DNA from: Megaera polyxenophila
GTDB taxonomy: Bacteria > Pseudomonadota > Alphaproteobacteria > Rickettsiales > Rickettsiaceae
Reading direction: 5' to 3'
DNA length: 64,000 nt
NCBI RefSeq assembly: GCF_029982035.1
Contig: NZ_CP104166.1
Coordinates: forward strand, 1 to 64,000
The notes beneath the pieces are model-generated. The model had not been told where the DNA came from, ran no database searches, and saw nothing but the letters and a program-made list of their open reading frames with translations. A program made the translations under genes and the position numbers. Positions 27,048 to 36,075 of the stretch are shown one piece after another (positions within the stretch are counted from its first letter, which is position 1; every line of letters starts with the position of its first letter).

Positions 27048-28359
27048 ATTTAACCTATTTTATCTTATTAAAAAGAAGCTTATCCCAAAAAGTCTATTAT
27101 CAAGATTTATTCTTATTATAATAATTCCAAGCTTAATCGGGCAATCCATTGCCTTGCATTTATTTTACGAGAGACATTGGTATAATGTATCTTATCATAC
27201 CAGTTCATTATTAGCTTCTGAAATAGAATCCCTCCTACAACAAGAAACTGTTTATCAAAATAAGAATCAAATCAAAAATTATCTGAACCTTTCCTACATT
27301 TTAGAGCCTAATAAAAAAATAAACACAACCACGCAAAATAATTCTGAAGAATTAGAAATTTTTCAAAAAAATTTAAGCAAAAAAATTAACTACAAACACG
27401 AGGTGTTTTTAGATGAAAATGGTAAAATAAAAGTTTTAATAGAAATTCCCAAAAATCTATTAATTATTACTATACCCGCTAAAACTTTACTTAATCCTAC
27501 CACCTATATCTTTGCGCTTTGGATAATATTTTTAACTATAATACTTCTTGCTGTTTCACTCATCTTTTCTAAAAATCAAATCAAATCAATTTTAGAATTG
27601 ACTAACGCAGCTGAAAAATATGGTCGAGGTGAGAAGATGCCAGAGTATAAACCATCAGGAGCAAGAGAAATAAGAAAAGCAGGAATTGCTTTCTTAAAAA
27701 TGAAAGATAGGATAGAACGCCAAACTGCTAAAAGAACTCAAATGTTAGCCATGATTTCACATGATTTAAAAACCCCTTTGACTCGTATGAAATTACAGGT
27801 GGAATTAATGGATGATTCAGAAGAAAAAGAAGAATTAAATCACGATATTAATAGTATGCAATATATGATTTCTTCTTATCTGGATTTTGCAAGAGGAGAA
27901 GGTGGAGAAAGTTTTAGCAAAGTTGAGCTAAATAAATGGGTATCGGATTATATAAAATTATCCTGGAATAAAAGCAATATCGAGTTAGAACAGAAAAAAA
28001 ATAATATATTTGCCCAAATTAAAATCTATTCTTTTACCCGAGCTTTAAACAATATAATTAGTAATGCAACAAAATACTCAACAAAAATAAAAATTTCTGT
28101 ATATTCACAAAATGATAACGCATTTATAACTGTAGAAGATAATGGCAAAGGAATTGATAATATAGAAAAAAATCACGTATTTAAGCCTTTTTATCGAGGA
28201 AATAAAGCCAGAACCTTTGAAGATTCAACAAATGTGGGACTAGGACTTGCTATTACAAAAGAAATAATAACTGGGCATTATGGGTCAATAAGTTTAGCAG
28301 AAAGTAAAACTTTAAAGGGACTGCTGGTAAAAATCAAAATTCCTAAATTAGCTGATTAA
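27031..28359 (+). CDS. EnvZ-like sensor histidine kinase
   Basis: A 442-residue inner-membrane kinase. Two membrane spans, at about residues 22-42 and 148-172, flank a roughly 100-residue periplasmic sensor region. A HAMP segment follows, then the H-box MISHDLKTPLTRMKLQ with phospho-acceptor His244, and an ATPase domain with the N box (NNIISNATKYS), DNGKGID and GLGLAITKEI. It should phosphorylate the regulator encoded by the overlapping upstream gene. uppS begins 23 bp downstream, so the envelope genes may share its transcript. Confidence 0.92.
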   Translation: MRYTSKFNLFYLIKKKLIPKSLLSRFILIIIIPSLIGQSIALHLFYERHWYNVSYHTSSLLASEIESLLQQETVYQNKNQIKNYLNLSYILEPNKKINTTTQNNSEELEIFQKNLSKKINYKHEVFLDENGKIKVLIEIPKNLLIITIPAKTLLNPTTYIFALWIIFLTIILLAVSLIFSKNQIKSILELTNAAEKYGRGEKMPEYKPSGAREIRKAGIAFLKMKDRIERQTAKRTQMLAMISHDLKTPLTRMKLQVELMDDSEEKEELNHDINSMQYMISSYLDFARGEGGESFSKVELNKWVSDYIKLSWNKSNIELEQKKNNIFAQIKIYSFTRALNNIISNATKYSTKIKISVYSQNDNAFITVEDNGKGIDNIEKNHVFKPFYRGNKARTFEDSTNVGLGLAITKEIITGHYGSISLAESKTLKGLLVKIKIPKLAD

Positions 28360-28382
28360 TTACAACCAGATTAAAATAAAAA

Positions 28383-29099
28383 ATGACTGATAATTTAACC
28401 GATAATACTTTTAATATAAATCATAATATTAAACATCTTGCAATCATCATGGATGGTAATGCCAGGTGGGCTACTTCTTGCAATTTATCGAAAGCTGAAG
28501 GACATAAAAAAGGGGCAGAAGTTGCAAAAGAACTGATCCTGCAGATTTTAGAACTTAATATTCCTTACGTTACTTTATATACTTTCTCCTCAGAAAATTG
28601 GCAAAGACCTAAGGATGAAATATCTTTATTAATGAAGTTACTGAACTATTATGTTGAAAATGAAATCAAAACTCTTCATAAGCACCAAATTAGGCTTAAA
28701 ATAGTTGGTAATTTAGATAAAATAAATAGCGATCTAAAAAATAAAATACTTCATGCTGCCGAACTCACTAAGAATAATGATAAGATGACGGTTTGTTTGG
28801 CTTTTAGCTACGGGAGTAGAGAGGAAATAGTCCACGCTTGCCAAAATATCGTTAATTCTGGTATAAAACAAATATCCGAAGAAATTTTTAGTCAATTCTT
28901 GTATGACAAAGAAATGCCCGATGTTGATCTATATATAAGAACAGGTGGTTTTTTTAGAATGAGCAATTTTCTGTTATGGCAAGCTGCTTATGCTGAACTA
29001 TACTTTATTGATAAATTCTGGCCAGATTTCTCTATTGATGATTTAAAAGTAGCAATTGAAGATTATTCAAGGAGAAAAAGAAATTTTGGAGGAAGATAA
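28383..29099 (+). CDS. uppS: undecaprenyl diphosphate synthase
   Basis: A 238-residue cis-prenyltransferase that makes the C55 lipid carrier for peptidoglycan and other surface polymers. The N-terminal catalytic motif is IIMDGNARWA with Asp24. TLYTFSSENW and the C-terminal diphosphate-binding arginine region IRTGGFFRMSNFLLWQAAY are present. The two residues after RTGG are both Phe, where many homologues have an acidic residue plus His or Gln; this may be lineage variation. The stop TAA is directly followed by the ATG of cdsA, so the two are translationally coupled. Confidence 0.94.
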   Translation: MTDNLTDNTFNINHNIKHLAIIMDGNARWATSCNLSKAEGHKKGAEVAKELILQILELNIPYVTLYTFSSENWQRPKDEISLLMKLLNYYVENEIKTLHKHQIRLKIVGNLDKINSDLKNKILHAAELTKNNDKMTVCLAFSYGSREEIVHACQNIVNSGIKQISEEIFSQFLYDKEMPDVDLYIRTGGFFRMSNFLLWQAAYAELYFIDKFWPDFSIDDLKVAIEDYSRRKRNFGGR

Positions 29100-29777
29100 A
29101 TGAAAAAGGATTTATTGCAAAATTCTTCAAATTTACAACTTAGAATTATTTCCGCCCTTTTTATAGGTTTAGTTTTTATAACAGCAATCTTTTTTATTAG
29201 ACCTTTATTTTTTATATTAATTCTTATAATTGCAGCAATAATGCTTGTAGAATGGTATGAAATGACTTACTCAAATAGAAGTTATTTGTATTCCGGGCTT
29301 GTAATAATTCCGATGCCTATAGCTTCCTTACTTTATATCTCTAATATTGATTATAACGGGTGGTTATTAGCGACTTTTTTTACAATCATTTGGTCCGTAG
29401 ATTCCTTTGCTATGTTTGTAGGAAAGTGGCTACAAGGGCCAAAACTCGCTCCTGTTTTAAGTCCTAAAAAAACTATATCAGGGCTCTTAGGGGGTGTAAC
29501 CGCAGCTATGTTGCTTCCATTATTGTTAAGGTTAATGCCAGCTTATAAGATTCCTTCTTACGGACAAATTTCTGATTTTATACTAATTGGTCAATTTGGA
29601 ATTCTAGCTGTCGGTGCTCAAGTAAGTGATTTATTTATCTCCTATTTCAAAAGAAAATTTAAAATTAAAGATAGCGGTAATATAATACCAGGTCACGGCG
29701 GAATGCTTGACAGATTTGACAGCATAATACTTACCGCACCTATTGTAGCCTTTTATTTACATAGCCAAATAGAGTAA
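29100..29777 (+). CDS. cdsA: phosphatidate cytidylyltransferase
   Basis: A 225-residue polytopic membrane enzyme that makes CDP-diacylglycerol from phosphatidate and CTP, the branch point of phospholipid synthesis. It has about six membrane helices. The C-terminal signature runs through SDLFISYFKRKFKIKDSG and then IPGHGGMLDRFDS, with the lysine, histidine and aspartates of the active site. It is somewhat short at the N-terminus compared with E. coli CdsA but like other rickettsial forms. The uppS-cdsA order is widely conserved. Confidence 0.94.
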   Translation: MKKDLLQNSSNLQLRIISALFIGLVFITAIFFIRPLFFILILIIAAIMLVEWYEMTYSNRSYLYSGLVIIPMPIASLLYISNIDYNGWLLATFFTIIWSVDSFAMFVGKWLQGPKLAPVLSPKKTISGLLGGVTAAMLLPLLLRLMPAYKIPSYGQISDFILIGQFGILAVGAQVSDLFISYFKRKFKIKDSGNIIPGHGGMLDRFDSIILTAPIVAFYLHSQIE

Positions 29778-29812
29778 TTTGAGATATAATACTCATGAAA
29801 TAAATTAGTTTA

Positions 29813-30154
29813 ATGATAAAGAAAAGTCAGTTAAAAACTATACAACTTACAAGAAAGGCAGTTTTTAATATAATAATATTAGTTTTGTTATTATATTTTA
29901 CCTTTCATTCCATTTATGGTAACAGAGGGGTAGTAGCATACTTTAAACTTCAAGCAGAATTGGAAAGTACGCATACTAAGCTAGATATGTTAAGGGCTGA
30001 AAGATTAGAAATAGAAAATAGAGCTAAATTACTAAGGCCAGAATCATTAGATATAGATATGCTTGATGAAAAAGTACGAAATATTCTAGGCGTTATTGCT
30101 CCGAATGAGCAGGTATTTAAAAAAGAATTAATAGATAGAAAGAGAAGCGAATAA
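29813..30154 (+). CDS. FtsB/DivIC-like septum formation protein
   Basis: A 113-residue single-span protein: a basic cytoplasmic N-terminus, a membrane helix at about residues 19-36, and a heptad-like coiled coil (LQAELESTHTKLDMLRAER read over residues 47-65), followed by a short acidic region ending RNILGVIAPNEQVF. This is the layout of FtsB/DivIC, which ties FtsQ and FtsL together at the division site. Assignment is by architecture and family resemblance. It lies in the envelope-gene operon between cdsA and rnd. Confidence 0.8.
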   Translation: MIKKSQLKTIQLTRKAVFNIIILVLLLYFTFHSIYGNRGVVAYFKLQAELESTHTKLDMLRAERLEIENRAKLLRPESLDIDMLDEKVRNILGVIAPNEQVFKKELIDRKRSE

Positions 30155-30164
30155 GTTTTAATTT

Positions 30165-30170
30165 AGGAGG
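30165..30170 (+). promoter_or_regulatory. strong ribosome binding site that sets the rnd start
   Basis: AGGAGG lies just after an in-frame stop (TAG at 30164-30166 overlaps it) and 5 nt before the codon ATA at 30176. No ATG, GTG or TTG in the rnd frame lies within reach; the first is 30254, after the catalytic motif. Confidence 0.7.
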
Positions 30171-30175
30171 TTATT

Positions 30176-30799
30176 ATAAGAGTCATAGTTTTTCATAACG
30201 ATTTACCGTCTAATTTTCAGCTACCAGGTGATATTGCAATAGATACAGAAACTATGGGCCTAGATTTAAATCGGGATCGTTTATGTGTCCTTCAACTTAG
30301 TAACGGTGATGGAGATGCTTACTTAGTTCAATTCTCTAGAGATAATTATGATGCTCCAAATCTAAAAAATTTATTACTAGATAAAAATCGAGAAAAAATT
30401 TTTCATTTTGCTCGGTTTGATTTAGCTATAATAAAAAAATACCTCGGTATTGAATTATCAAATATTTTTTGCACTAAAATTGCTTCTATATTAGTTAGAA
30501 CTTATACAGAATATCATGGCTTAAAAGATTTATGCAGAGAACTACTTGGAATTAATATTTCAAAACAACAGCAATCTTCTTATTGGGGAACTGAGCAGCT
30601 TAGTGAAGAACAGAAAGAGTATGCTTCCAAAGATGTTATATATTTACATTCGCTCAAGGAAATATTAACCAAAATGCTTATTGCCGAGAATAGAAAGGAT
30701 ATTGCTTATAAATTATTTGAATTCCTGCCTACCAGAGTAGATTTAGATTTAATGGGCTGGAACGAAATTGATATATTTTCACATAGTACAACAAAATGA
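30176..30799 (+). CDS. rnd: ribonuclease D-like 3'-5' exonuclease, apparent ATA start
   Basis: A DEDD-type exonuclease of about 207 residues with only the catalytic domain and no HRDC domain. The first metal-binding motif is DTET, in DIAIDTETMGL. The second is in HFARFDLAIIKKYLG, and the third is in YASKDVIYLHSL. The first ATG (30254) lies behind the DTET motif, so it cannot be the true start. A perfect AGGAGG sits 5 nt before ATA at 30176, which gives I/M-RVIVFHNDLP, matching the expected N-terminus. It overlaps kdsD by 4 bp. A single-base change in the start codon, or rare initiation at ATA or ATT, would explain this. Confidence 0.85.
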   Translation: MRVIVFHNDLPSNFQLPGDIAIDTETMGLDLNRDRLCVLQLSNGDGDAYLVQFSRDNYDAPNLKNLLLDKNREKIFHFARFDLAIIKKYLGIELSNIFCTKIASILVRTYTEYHGLKDLCRELLGINISKQQQSSYWGTEQLSEEQKEYASKDVIYLHSLKEILTKMLIAENRKDIAYKLFEFLPTRVDLDLMGWNEIDIFSHSTTK

Positions 30800-31743
30800 A
30801 TTTTTATAAAACAGCTCAGAGAGTAATCCAGGAAGAAGCTATTGCCTTAAGCATTCTTGAATCACAAATTCCTCGTGATTTTTCAAAAGTGGTAGAATCA
30901 ATTTTAAGGTTAAAAGGAAGGTTAATTATACTTGGTATAGGCAAAAGCGGCTATATTGCTAGGAAAATAGCCTCTTCACTTGCATCAACAGGTACTCCGG
31001 CATTTTATATTCACCCTGCAGAAGCTAGCCATGGTGACCTTGGTATGATAACACAATCTGATATGGTATTTATGCTTTCTAATTCTGGAGAAAGTAGGGA
31101 ATTATTTGATACAATTAATTATTGTAAAAGATTTGCTATTAAGATTATCGCAGCTACAATGAATCCAGATTCAACCCTTGCAAAAAATAGTGATTTTCTA
31201 CTTACCATTCCAACAATCAAAGAAGCATCACTATTATCAGCACCTACAACTTCTGCTCTTATGATGCTCGCCTTAGGCGATGCTATTATGGTTTCTCTTC
31301 ATGAAGCAAAAGGTTTTTCTAAAGATGATTTCCTTACTTTTCACCCGGGTGGGAAAATTGGGGCTACTTTAATTAAAATCAAGGATTTAATGCTTACTGG
31401 TACTTCCATTCCTTTGGTTGAACCAGATAATTCCTTTTTTGACGTAACAGGGGTAATGGCAGAAAAAAAGCTAGGATGTGCTATAGTAATAGATACTACC
31501 CAGAAATTAATTGGAATTATTACAGACGGTGATTTAAGAAGAAATATAGATAAAGACCTTAAAACATTAAAAGCTAAAAATCTTATGACTAGTTTGCCAA
31601 TATCTGTGGAATCAAATATTCTAGCTAGCGAAGCCTTGGCCATAATGAATAGCAACTCAATTACCATTTTACCGATTACTAGTAATAATAAGGTGGTAGG
31701 TATTATTCATATTCACGATATTCTAAAGGCTGGGGTTGTTTAA
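30796..31743 (+). CDS. kdsD: arabinose-5-phosphate isomerase (KdsD/KpsF)
   Basis: A 315-residue isomerase that converts ribulose 5-phosphate to arabinose 5-phosphate, the precursor of Kdo in LPS. An N-terminal SIS domain has LGIGKSGYIARKIASS and the phosphate-binding MLSNSGES. HEAKGFSKDDFLTFHPGG is the active-site segment typical of KpsF/GutQ. Two CBS domains fill residues about 210-315 (ITDGDLRRNID in the first). It is followed within 3 bp by lptC, linking Kdo synthesis to LPS export. Confidence 0.94.
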   Translation: MNFYKTAQRVIQEEAIALSILESQIPRDFSKVVESILRLKGRLIILGIGKSGYIARKIASSLASTGTPAFYIHPAEASHGDLGMITQSDMVFMLSNSGESRELFDTINYCKRFAIKIIAATMNPDSTLAKNSDFLLTIPTIKEASLLSAPTTSALMMLALGDAIMVSLHEAKGFSKDDFLTFHPGGKIGATLIKIKDLMLTGTSIPLVEPDNSFFDVTGVMAEKKLGCAIVIDTTQKLIGIITDGDLRRNIDKDLKTLKAKNLMTSLPISVESNILASEALAIMNSNSITILPITSNNKVVGIIHIHDILKAGVV

Positions 31744-31745
31744 AT

Positions 31746-32336
31746 ATGAAGAATATTAATTCCGCTCTTAGAAAAACTAAAGTTCTAAAATACCTATTTT
31801 TACTATCAGGGATTTTTGTGTTATTTTTAGTATTTTGGGTTTCCCACGAGAAAGAAAAAAGAGTTGTTGCAGAAGAAATTGAAGTTAATAAAAATAGGCA
31901 TATCCCTAAAGAATTTGACTTTAATATTAACAATTCCATTCTTGAAGGATTAAATAAAAATAACTTACCTTATACAATTATAGCTAAAGTCATCACAAAA
32001 CAAAACGATAACATTTATAATTTAAGCACTATTGATGCAATCCATAAGCTATCAGAAGATAATTTACATATCGTTGCAGACAATGGTTTACTTGACGAAA
32101 CCACCAACCTTCTTGTGTTATCGGAAAACGTTAAGATTGTGTTTAATAATTTTGAGCTAACCGGTAACAAAGTAAATTTCAATTTAAACTCAAATCTCGC
32201 ATCTAGTGAAGATCCTGTCGAAGTTACTTACCAAAATTCAACAGTTACAGCTTTAAATTTTTATAGCGATGATTCAAATAATATAATAAATTTTGAAGGT
32301 GAGGTGGTGTCCACATTTAATGCCAATGATTTTTAA
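31746..32336 (+). CDS. lptC: LPS export system protein LptC
   Basis: A 196-residue bitopic protein with one membrane span at about residues 16-33 and a beta-rich periplasmic domain of the OstA/LptC fold. It belongs to the trans-envelope bridge that passes LPS from the LptBFG transporter to LptA. Sequence similarity in this family is low, so the call leans on its position between kdsD and lptA-lptB and on the repeated beta-strand pattern (VIAD- and LVLSENVKIVF-type strands). Confidence 0.85.
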   Translation: MKNINSALRKTKVLKYLFLLSGIFVLFLVFWVSHEKEKRVVAEEIEVNKNRHIPKEFDFNINNSILEGLNKNNLPYTIIAKVITKQNDNIYNLSTIDAIHKLSEDNLHIVADNGLLDETTNLLVLSENVKIVFNNFELTGNKVNFNLNSNLASSEDPVEVTYQNSTVTALNFYSDDSNNIINFEGEVVSTFNANDF

Positions 32337-32820
32337 TTTTAGTACCCTTACCATAATCAGAACATGGTATAAAATCCTGTTTTTGATAATCTTCGTTATT
32401 AATCCGTATTCTTATACGCTGGCAAATCAAGGTTCTGAGAAAATAATTCATTCGGATATAATCATAACTTCAGACTTTTTGAAGGTAGATAATAATAACC
32501 TTACTGCTAATTTTAAAGGTTCGGTAACTGTAATATTTGATGACCTAATACTTAAAACTGATTACTTAAAAATATACTACGCCAATAATGATAATAAAAA
32601 ATCAATTACCAAAATTGAAATACCAGGTAATTTAAAAGCCATAAAAAAACTTAACAACGAAGTAGTAACTGCAAATAGCGGTGAATATATTGTAGCCTTA
32701 CAAAAATTAACTCTTAAAGGTAATGTAAACCTGCAAAAAGATAAATATATACTAGTTAGCGATAAAATGGTATATTTCACCAAGTTTCAATCGATAACTA
32801 AGCAAAATAATGAAAAATAA
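32320..32820 (+). CDS. lptA: LPS transport periplasmic protein LptA
   Basis: A periplasmic OstA-fold protein of about 166 residues. The ATG at 32320 (MPMIFNF) or 32326 puts a hydrophobic signal segment (ILFLIIFVINPYSYTLA) near the N-terminus. A longer reading from 32293 would extend further into lptC and is less likely. The body has the LptA repeat pattern LKVDNNNLTANFKGSVTV, with a second strand set ending SDKMVYFTKFQ. It overlaps lptC by about 17 bp and lptB by 11 bp, so expression is tightly coupled. Confidence 0.85.
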   Translation: MPMIFNFSTLTIIRTWYKILFLIIFVINPYSYTLANQGSEKIIHSDIIITSDFLKVDNNNLTANFKGSVTVIFDDLILKTDYLKIYYANNDNKKSITKIEIPGNLKAIKKLNNEVVTANSGEYIVALQKLTLKGNVNLQKDKYILVSDKMVYFTKFQSITKQNNEK

Positions 32821-33538
32821 ATTAGTAGCTCAGAATATTTCGAAATCATATAATAAAAAACCAGTTTTACAAGATGTTTCTATTGATTTAAAACAAGGAG
32901 AAGCTGTAGGCTTACTAGGCCCTAACGGTGCGGGCAAAACCACCTTATTTAGCATAATAATAGGTATAACAAAGACAGATAATGGAAGACTTGGCTTAGG
33001 AGACCATGATATTACTAATTTACCTATATATCTGAGGGCTAGGCTGGGTATCAGTTATTTACCACAAGAATCTTCGATTTTCAGAGGATTGACTGTTAAA
33101 AACAATATCAAAGCAATCCTAGAGGTTAAAAATTTTACCAAAGAAGAAATAGAAGAAAAAGCTTCCAAACTGCTCGATGAATTTTCTATAAGTCACTTAC
33201 AAAATAAAATAGCAACCACTTTGTCAGGGGGAGAACGCAGACGTCTTGAGATAGCACGAAGCCTTGCTTCAAACCCTGATTTTATATTACTAGATGAACC
33301 TCTTGCTGGAATAGATCCAATTGCTGTTAACGACATAAAAAACCTAGTATCCCACCTAAAAGAGCGTAATATTGGCATTCTGATTACCGATCATAACGTT
33401 CGGGAAACGCTGGATATAGTTGACCGTGCATATATCATATATGATGGTAAAATTCTGATGCATGGAATACCAAGCGAAATTATTGATAATACAAAAGTAC
33501 GGGAGGTATATCTGGGAGAAACATTTATTAAAAGCTAA
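32810..33538 (+). CDS. lptB: LPS export ABC transporter ATP-binding protein LptB
   Basis: A 242-residue ABC ATPase that powers LPS extraction together with LptF and LptG. Walker A is LLGPNGAGKTTLF, the Q loop is YLPQESSIFRGLTVKNN (an LptB hallmark), the signature is LSGGERRRLEIARSLA, and Walker B with switch His is ILLDEPLAGIDP and ITDHNVRETL. The partner permeases lptF and lptG are not in this window. It is the last gene of the envelope operon; an IS5-type element begins 28 bp downstream. Confidence 0.96.
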   Translation: MKNKLVAQNISKSYNKKPVLQDVSIDLKQGEAVGLLGPNGAGKTTLFSIIIGITKTDNGRLGLGDHDITNLPIYLRARLGISYLPQESSIFRGLTVKNNIKAILEVKNFTKEEIEEKASKLLDEFSISHLQNKIATTLSGGERRRLEIARSLASNPDFILLDEPLAGIDPIAVNDIKNLVSHLKERNIGILITDHNVRETLDIVDRAYIIYDGKILMHGIPSEIIDNTKVREVYLGETFIKS

Positions 33539-33565
33539 AGTTGTAGTGATTAATTCATACTATCA

Positions 33566-35198
33566 AGTCTTTCCGTCAAAATTCTAAATTTTTGATGTAG
33601 TTTTAATAATTTTAAAAGTCAATCATCGCATTTTTATTTTTTTGGGGTATTTTTTTACCAAAAATATAAAATTTAGGTGCTATGATGGCAAAAATTCACA
33701 ATTTACTCATGATTCTCTCTTGAGCAATGCTAATTGCTTAAATTATTAAGATTTTCGGAAAATTATTATGCGGTGGATTCTTTGAGAATATTAGTGATTC
33801 TACGCAAATTCAAGCCAACGGCAGAGATAAGCGGATTAACGATATCTCCAATTATTCCCTTAAGGTAGTTTCTACCCATACGACCAAAATTCTTTAGATG
33901 ACCTATTATCGGTTCAATTGCACTTCTCCGCTTTTGCATCTTTTTGTCATCGGTTGATAAAGCTTTCTTGGTCTTGGCGGTAAAAACCTTGCCTTTTTCT
34001 TTGAAGTTATGGCCGGTGTAACCAAGATCTACAAAAATTTTGCTAGTCTCCGGACTTAGCTTGCGCAGCTCCGATACCGTTTGATCTAAAGTATGTCCGT
34101 CGTAGGGGTTACCGTGAAAAGATTTAACCCCAAGAATAAAGTTGCCTCGGCCGCTTACTGCAATCCCGACTTTGTTACCAAATTCGTAAGGTTTATTCAT
34201 TTTACCCTTGCCGATACACTCTACCTCCGGAGCATGAAAGCTATAGACTATCTTATGCTCTTTTTTATAAATATCCTTGTCCTTTTTCTTAAGCACAGAC
34301 TGGGCATGAATATTTTTAACTCTCGTAAAAATGGCGCTATCCTCAGCAGATAGTTCTAATTTTGATTTTTCTATACCTCTCCAGCATATACGGATCAACC
34401 TACCTAAGCGGACTTTTAAGCTTATCATTATTTTTCTACGTTGCCTTGCTTTACTATCTTCCTTGTACTTCCAAAGCTTGATCGTCTTATATTTAAAACT
34501 CTTGGCGTATGTCTCGTTAAGCGAAATACCAAGTCGTTTACAGAGATCTACTACTTTTGCTCTTGCGGTCTCCATTAAATGTACGTCATGTGGATGTTTG
34601 ATATTCTTAATCTGTACAGTCGTATCTATAATCGCCGATTCCAAGTCTTTTTTTTTGAGTGCTCCGACCTTCAGTCCTATACGCAAAAGCTCTTTTAGAA
34701 TCTCTTTATATCCTTCCTCTCCCAGAGCATTGCGGAATCTACGTATAGTCGCCTCCGATACGTCAATATCTTGTTGCATATACTCATAGCCGCAAAAATA
34801 TTGCCAATATATATTTTCCTTTAATTCTTCCTCCGTAAACGAATCAGAACCGTTATACATAGCTTGCAGCATTGATAGTCCTAGCATTACTCTATGATCC
34901 TTCTTATTTCTACCGAATTGCTTGATTTCAACCTTAGCTAATGCCAGCGCTTCAAGTTCAGACCAATTTACCAAATCTCTCAGTTTATATAATTTGTTTT
35001 TGCGATTTAGTTGTATAGATAATTTTTCACCAAATAATCTTTCTTGTTTTTGAGAAAAACTAATATTTTCTATAGGCATATACTTTAAAATCCATAAGCT
35101 TTATGCGCTAATTATAACATTTTCTTATGGATTTCGTAAGCCATTTATAACATGAAACCCCTTCTAATTCAGGGGTAGAGAGTTTTGACGGAGAGACT
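33566..35198 (-). mobile_element. IS5-type insertion sequence, complete
   Basis: A 1,633-bp element bounded by imperfect inverted repeats of about 20 bp: AGTCTTTCCGTCAAAATTCT at the left, and at the right (reverse complement) AGTCTCTCCGTCAAAACTCT, with two mismatches. It encodes one intact DDE transposase on the minus strand. About 200 bp at the left end, downstream of the transposase, holds no gene. It sits between lptB and recO and disrupts no recognised gene. Intact ends and reading frame suggest it could still be active. Confidence 0.8.
33766..35079 (-). CDS. IS5-family transposase
   Basis: A 437-residue DDE transposase. The N-terminal DUF772-type domain includes LSMLQAMYNGSDSFTEEEL and a helix-turn-helix-like VSEATIRRFRNAL. 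The catalytic residues are probably Asp152 (ESAIIDTTVQ), Asp351 (IFVDLGYTG) and Glu389 (RSAIEPIIGHLKNFGRMGRN), the last being the classic IS5-group signature. IS1182 is a related alternative family. The frame is uninterrupted and full length. It has no partner copy in the window. Confidence 0.88.
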   Translation of the reverse strand: MPIENISFSQKQERLFGEKLSIQLNRKNKLYKLRDLVNWSELEALALAKVEIKQFGRNKKDHRVMLGLSMLQAMYNGSDSFTEEELKENIYWQYFCGYEYMQQDIDVSEATIRRFRNALGEEGYKEILKELLRIGLKVGALKKKDLESAIIDTTVQIKNIKHPHDVHLMETARAKVVDLCKRLGISLNETYAKSFKYKTIKLWKYKEDSKARQRRKIMISLKVRLGRLIRICWRGIEKSKLELSAEDSAIFTRVKNIHAQSVLKKKDKDIYKKEHKIVYSFHAPEVECIGKGKMNKPYEFGNKVGIAVSGRGNFILGVKSFHGNPYDGHTLDQTVSELRKLSPETSKIFVDLGYTGHNFKEKGKVFTAKTKKALSTDDKKMQKRRSAIEPIIGHLKNFGRMGRNYLKGIIGDIVNPLISAVGLNLRRITNILKESTA

Positions 35199-35251
35199 AT
35201 CAACAAAGGAAGGGCATTTTATTAACTATTCAAATAAATATGCTGTGTAAA

Positions 35252-35959
35252 TTATACCACTGAGTGTTCTATAAGAACTTGTCTATCTTTTAACGCAATA
35301 CCATGTATAACATATCTATTTAAAAAATATGAAGTAAGAGCAAATGCTTGATGTTTTTCTTGTAAGGTAGGTTCTGCATTATTTAACAAAAACTGAGGTA
35401 AAGCAAGTAACCTGTCCGCATATTCTTGCCCTGATCCCTTACAAACTGCTTGCCCTGATTTTGGCGACACATAGTGTAAATCATGCTTTTTACCCGTTAC
35501 TACACAGCTATCAAGGACTACCCTATAACCTGTTTCTGCTAATAAATCAATTTCTAATTTGATATAATCTGAAAATGAAAATTCTTTTTTCTCCTTTAAA
35601 TTTTCAAGGTAACATAAGAATTTAGCAAAGAATTTATTATGTGATTCTCTTTCACAAAAAGCTTTTTTTATTAGACTAACTATTGAATTGAATGCGTATA
35701 ATTTCATTTTATTTTGAATTATAAAGCTGCTATAAGACCTGATTAATTCACATTTTGCAGATCCTAAATGTTCATGAAGTCGCGCATTCCAGAAAAAGTC
35801 TACTAAGTTAGATTCCAGGAGGACATTAACGCTTTTTTTTCCACCGCGTTTTATTACGCCTGAATATAGCCCATGCTTTTCAGTAAACAAAGTCACTACA
35901 TAACTATCTTCCTTAAAAGAGTTTTTTGCAATAATTATACCCTGATCACGAAAATTCAT
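35252..35959 (-). CDS. recO: DNA repair protein RecO
   Basis: A 235-residue recombination mediator that helps RecA load on single-stranded DNA in the RecFOR pathway. It begins with the OB-fold signature FRDQGIIIAKNSFKEDSYVVTLFTEKHG (read in two parts), followed by an all-helical domain. Only part of the usual zinc-finger cysteines is seen (CVVTGKKHDLHYVSPKSGQAVC), typical of divergent RecO proteins. RecF is encoded at 48547, so two members of the pathway are in this window. It diverges from the carbonic-anhydrase-like gene. Confidence 0.9.
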   Translation of the reverse strand: MNFRDQGIIIAKNSFKEDSYVVTLFTEKHGLYSGVIKRGGKKSVNVLLESNLVDFFWNARLHEHLGSAKCELIRSYSSFIIQNKMKLYAFNSIVSLIKKAFCERESHNKFFAKFLCYLENLKEKKEFSFSDYIKLEIDLLAETGYRVVLDSCVVTGKKHDLHYVSPKSGQAVCKGSGQEYADRLLALPQFLLNNAEPTLQEKHQAFALTSYFLNRYVIHGIALKDRQVLIEHSVV

Positions 35960-36075
35960 GTATTATATACATTGTTTAAATGTGCCAAAAGTGTATTAAA
36001 TTATATTGATTAATACAATAAGATTTTTATCTTTTTATTTTGTAAAATATTTTTTTATTGATAGTTTTAACCTTT

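Larger units (their letters stand above)
33562..35202. repeat. 4-bp target duplication flanking the IS5-type element
   Basis: ATCA at 33562-33565 directly precedes the left inverted repeat and ATCA at 35199-35202 directly follows the right one. Four-base duplications are usual for the IS5 group. Removing the element and one ATCA rejoins the lptB-recO intergenic DNA. Confidence 0.6.

Noticed and set aside
34093..34789. Plus-strand ORFs inside the IS5-type element
   Set aside because: They are antisense to an intact DDE transposase with clear catalytic motifs.
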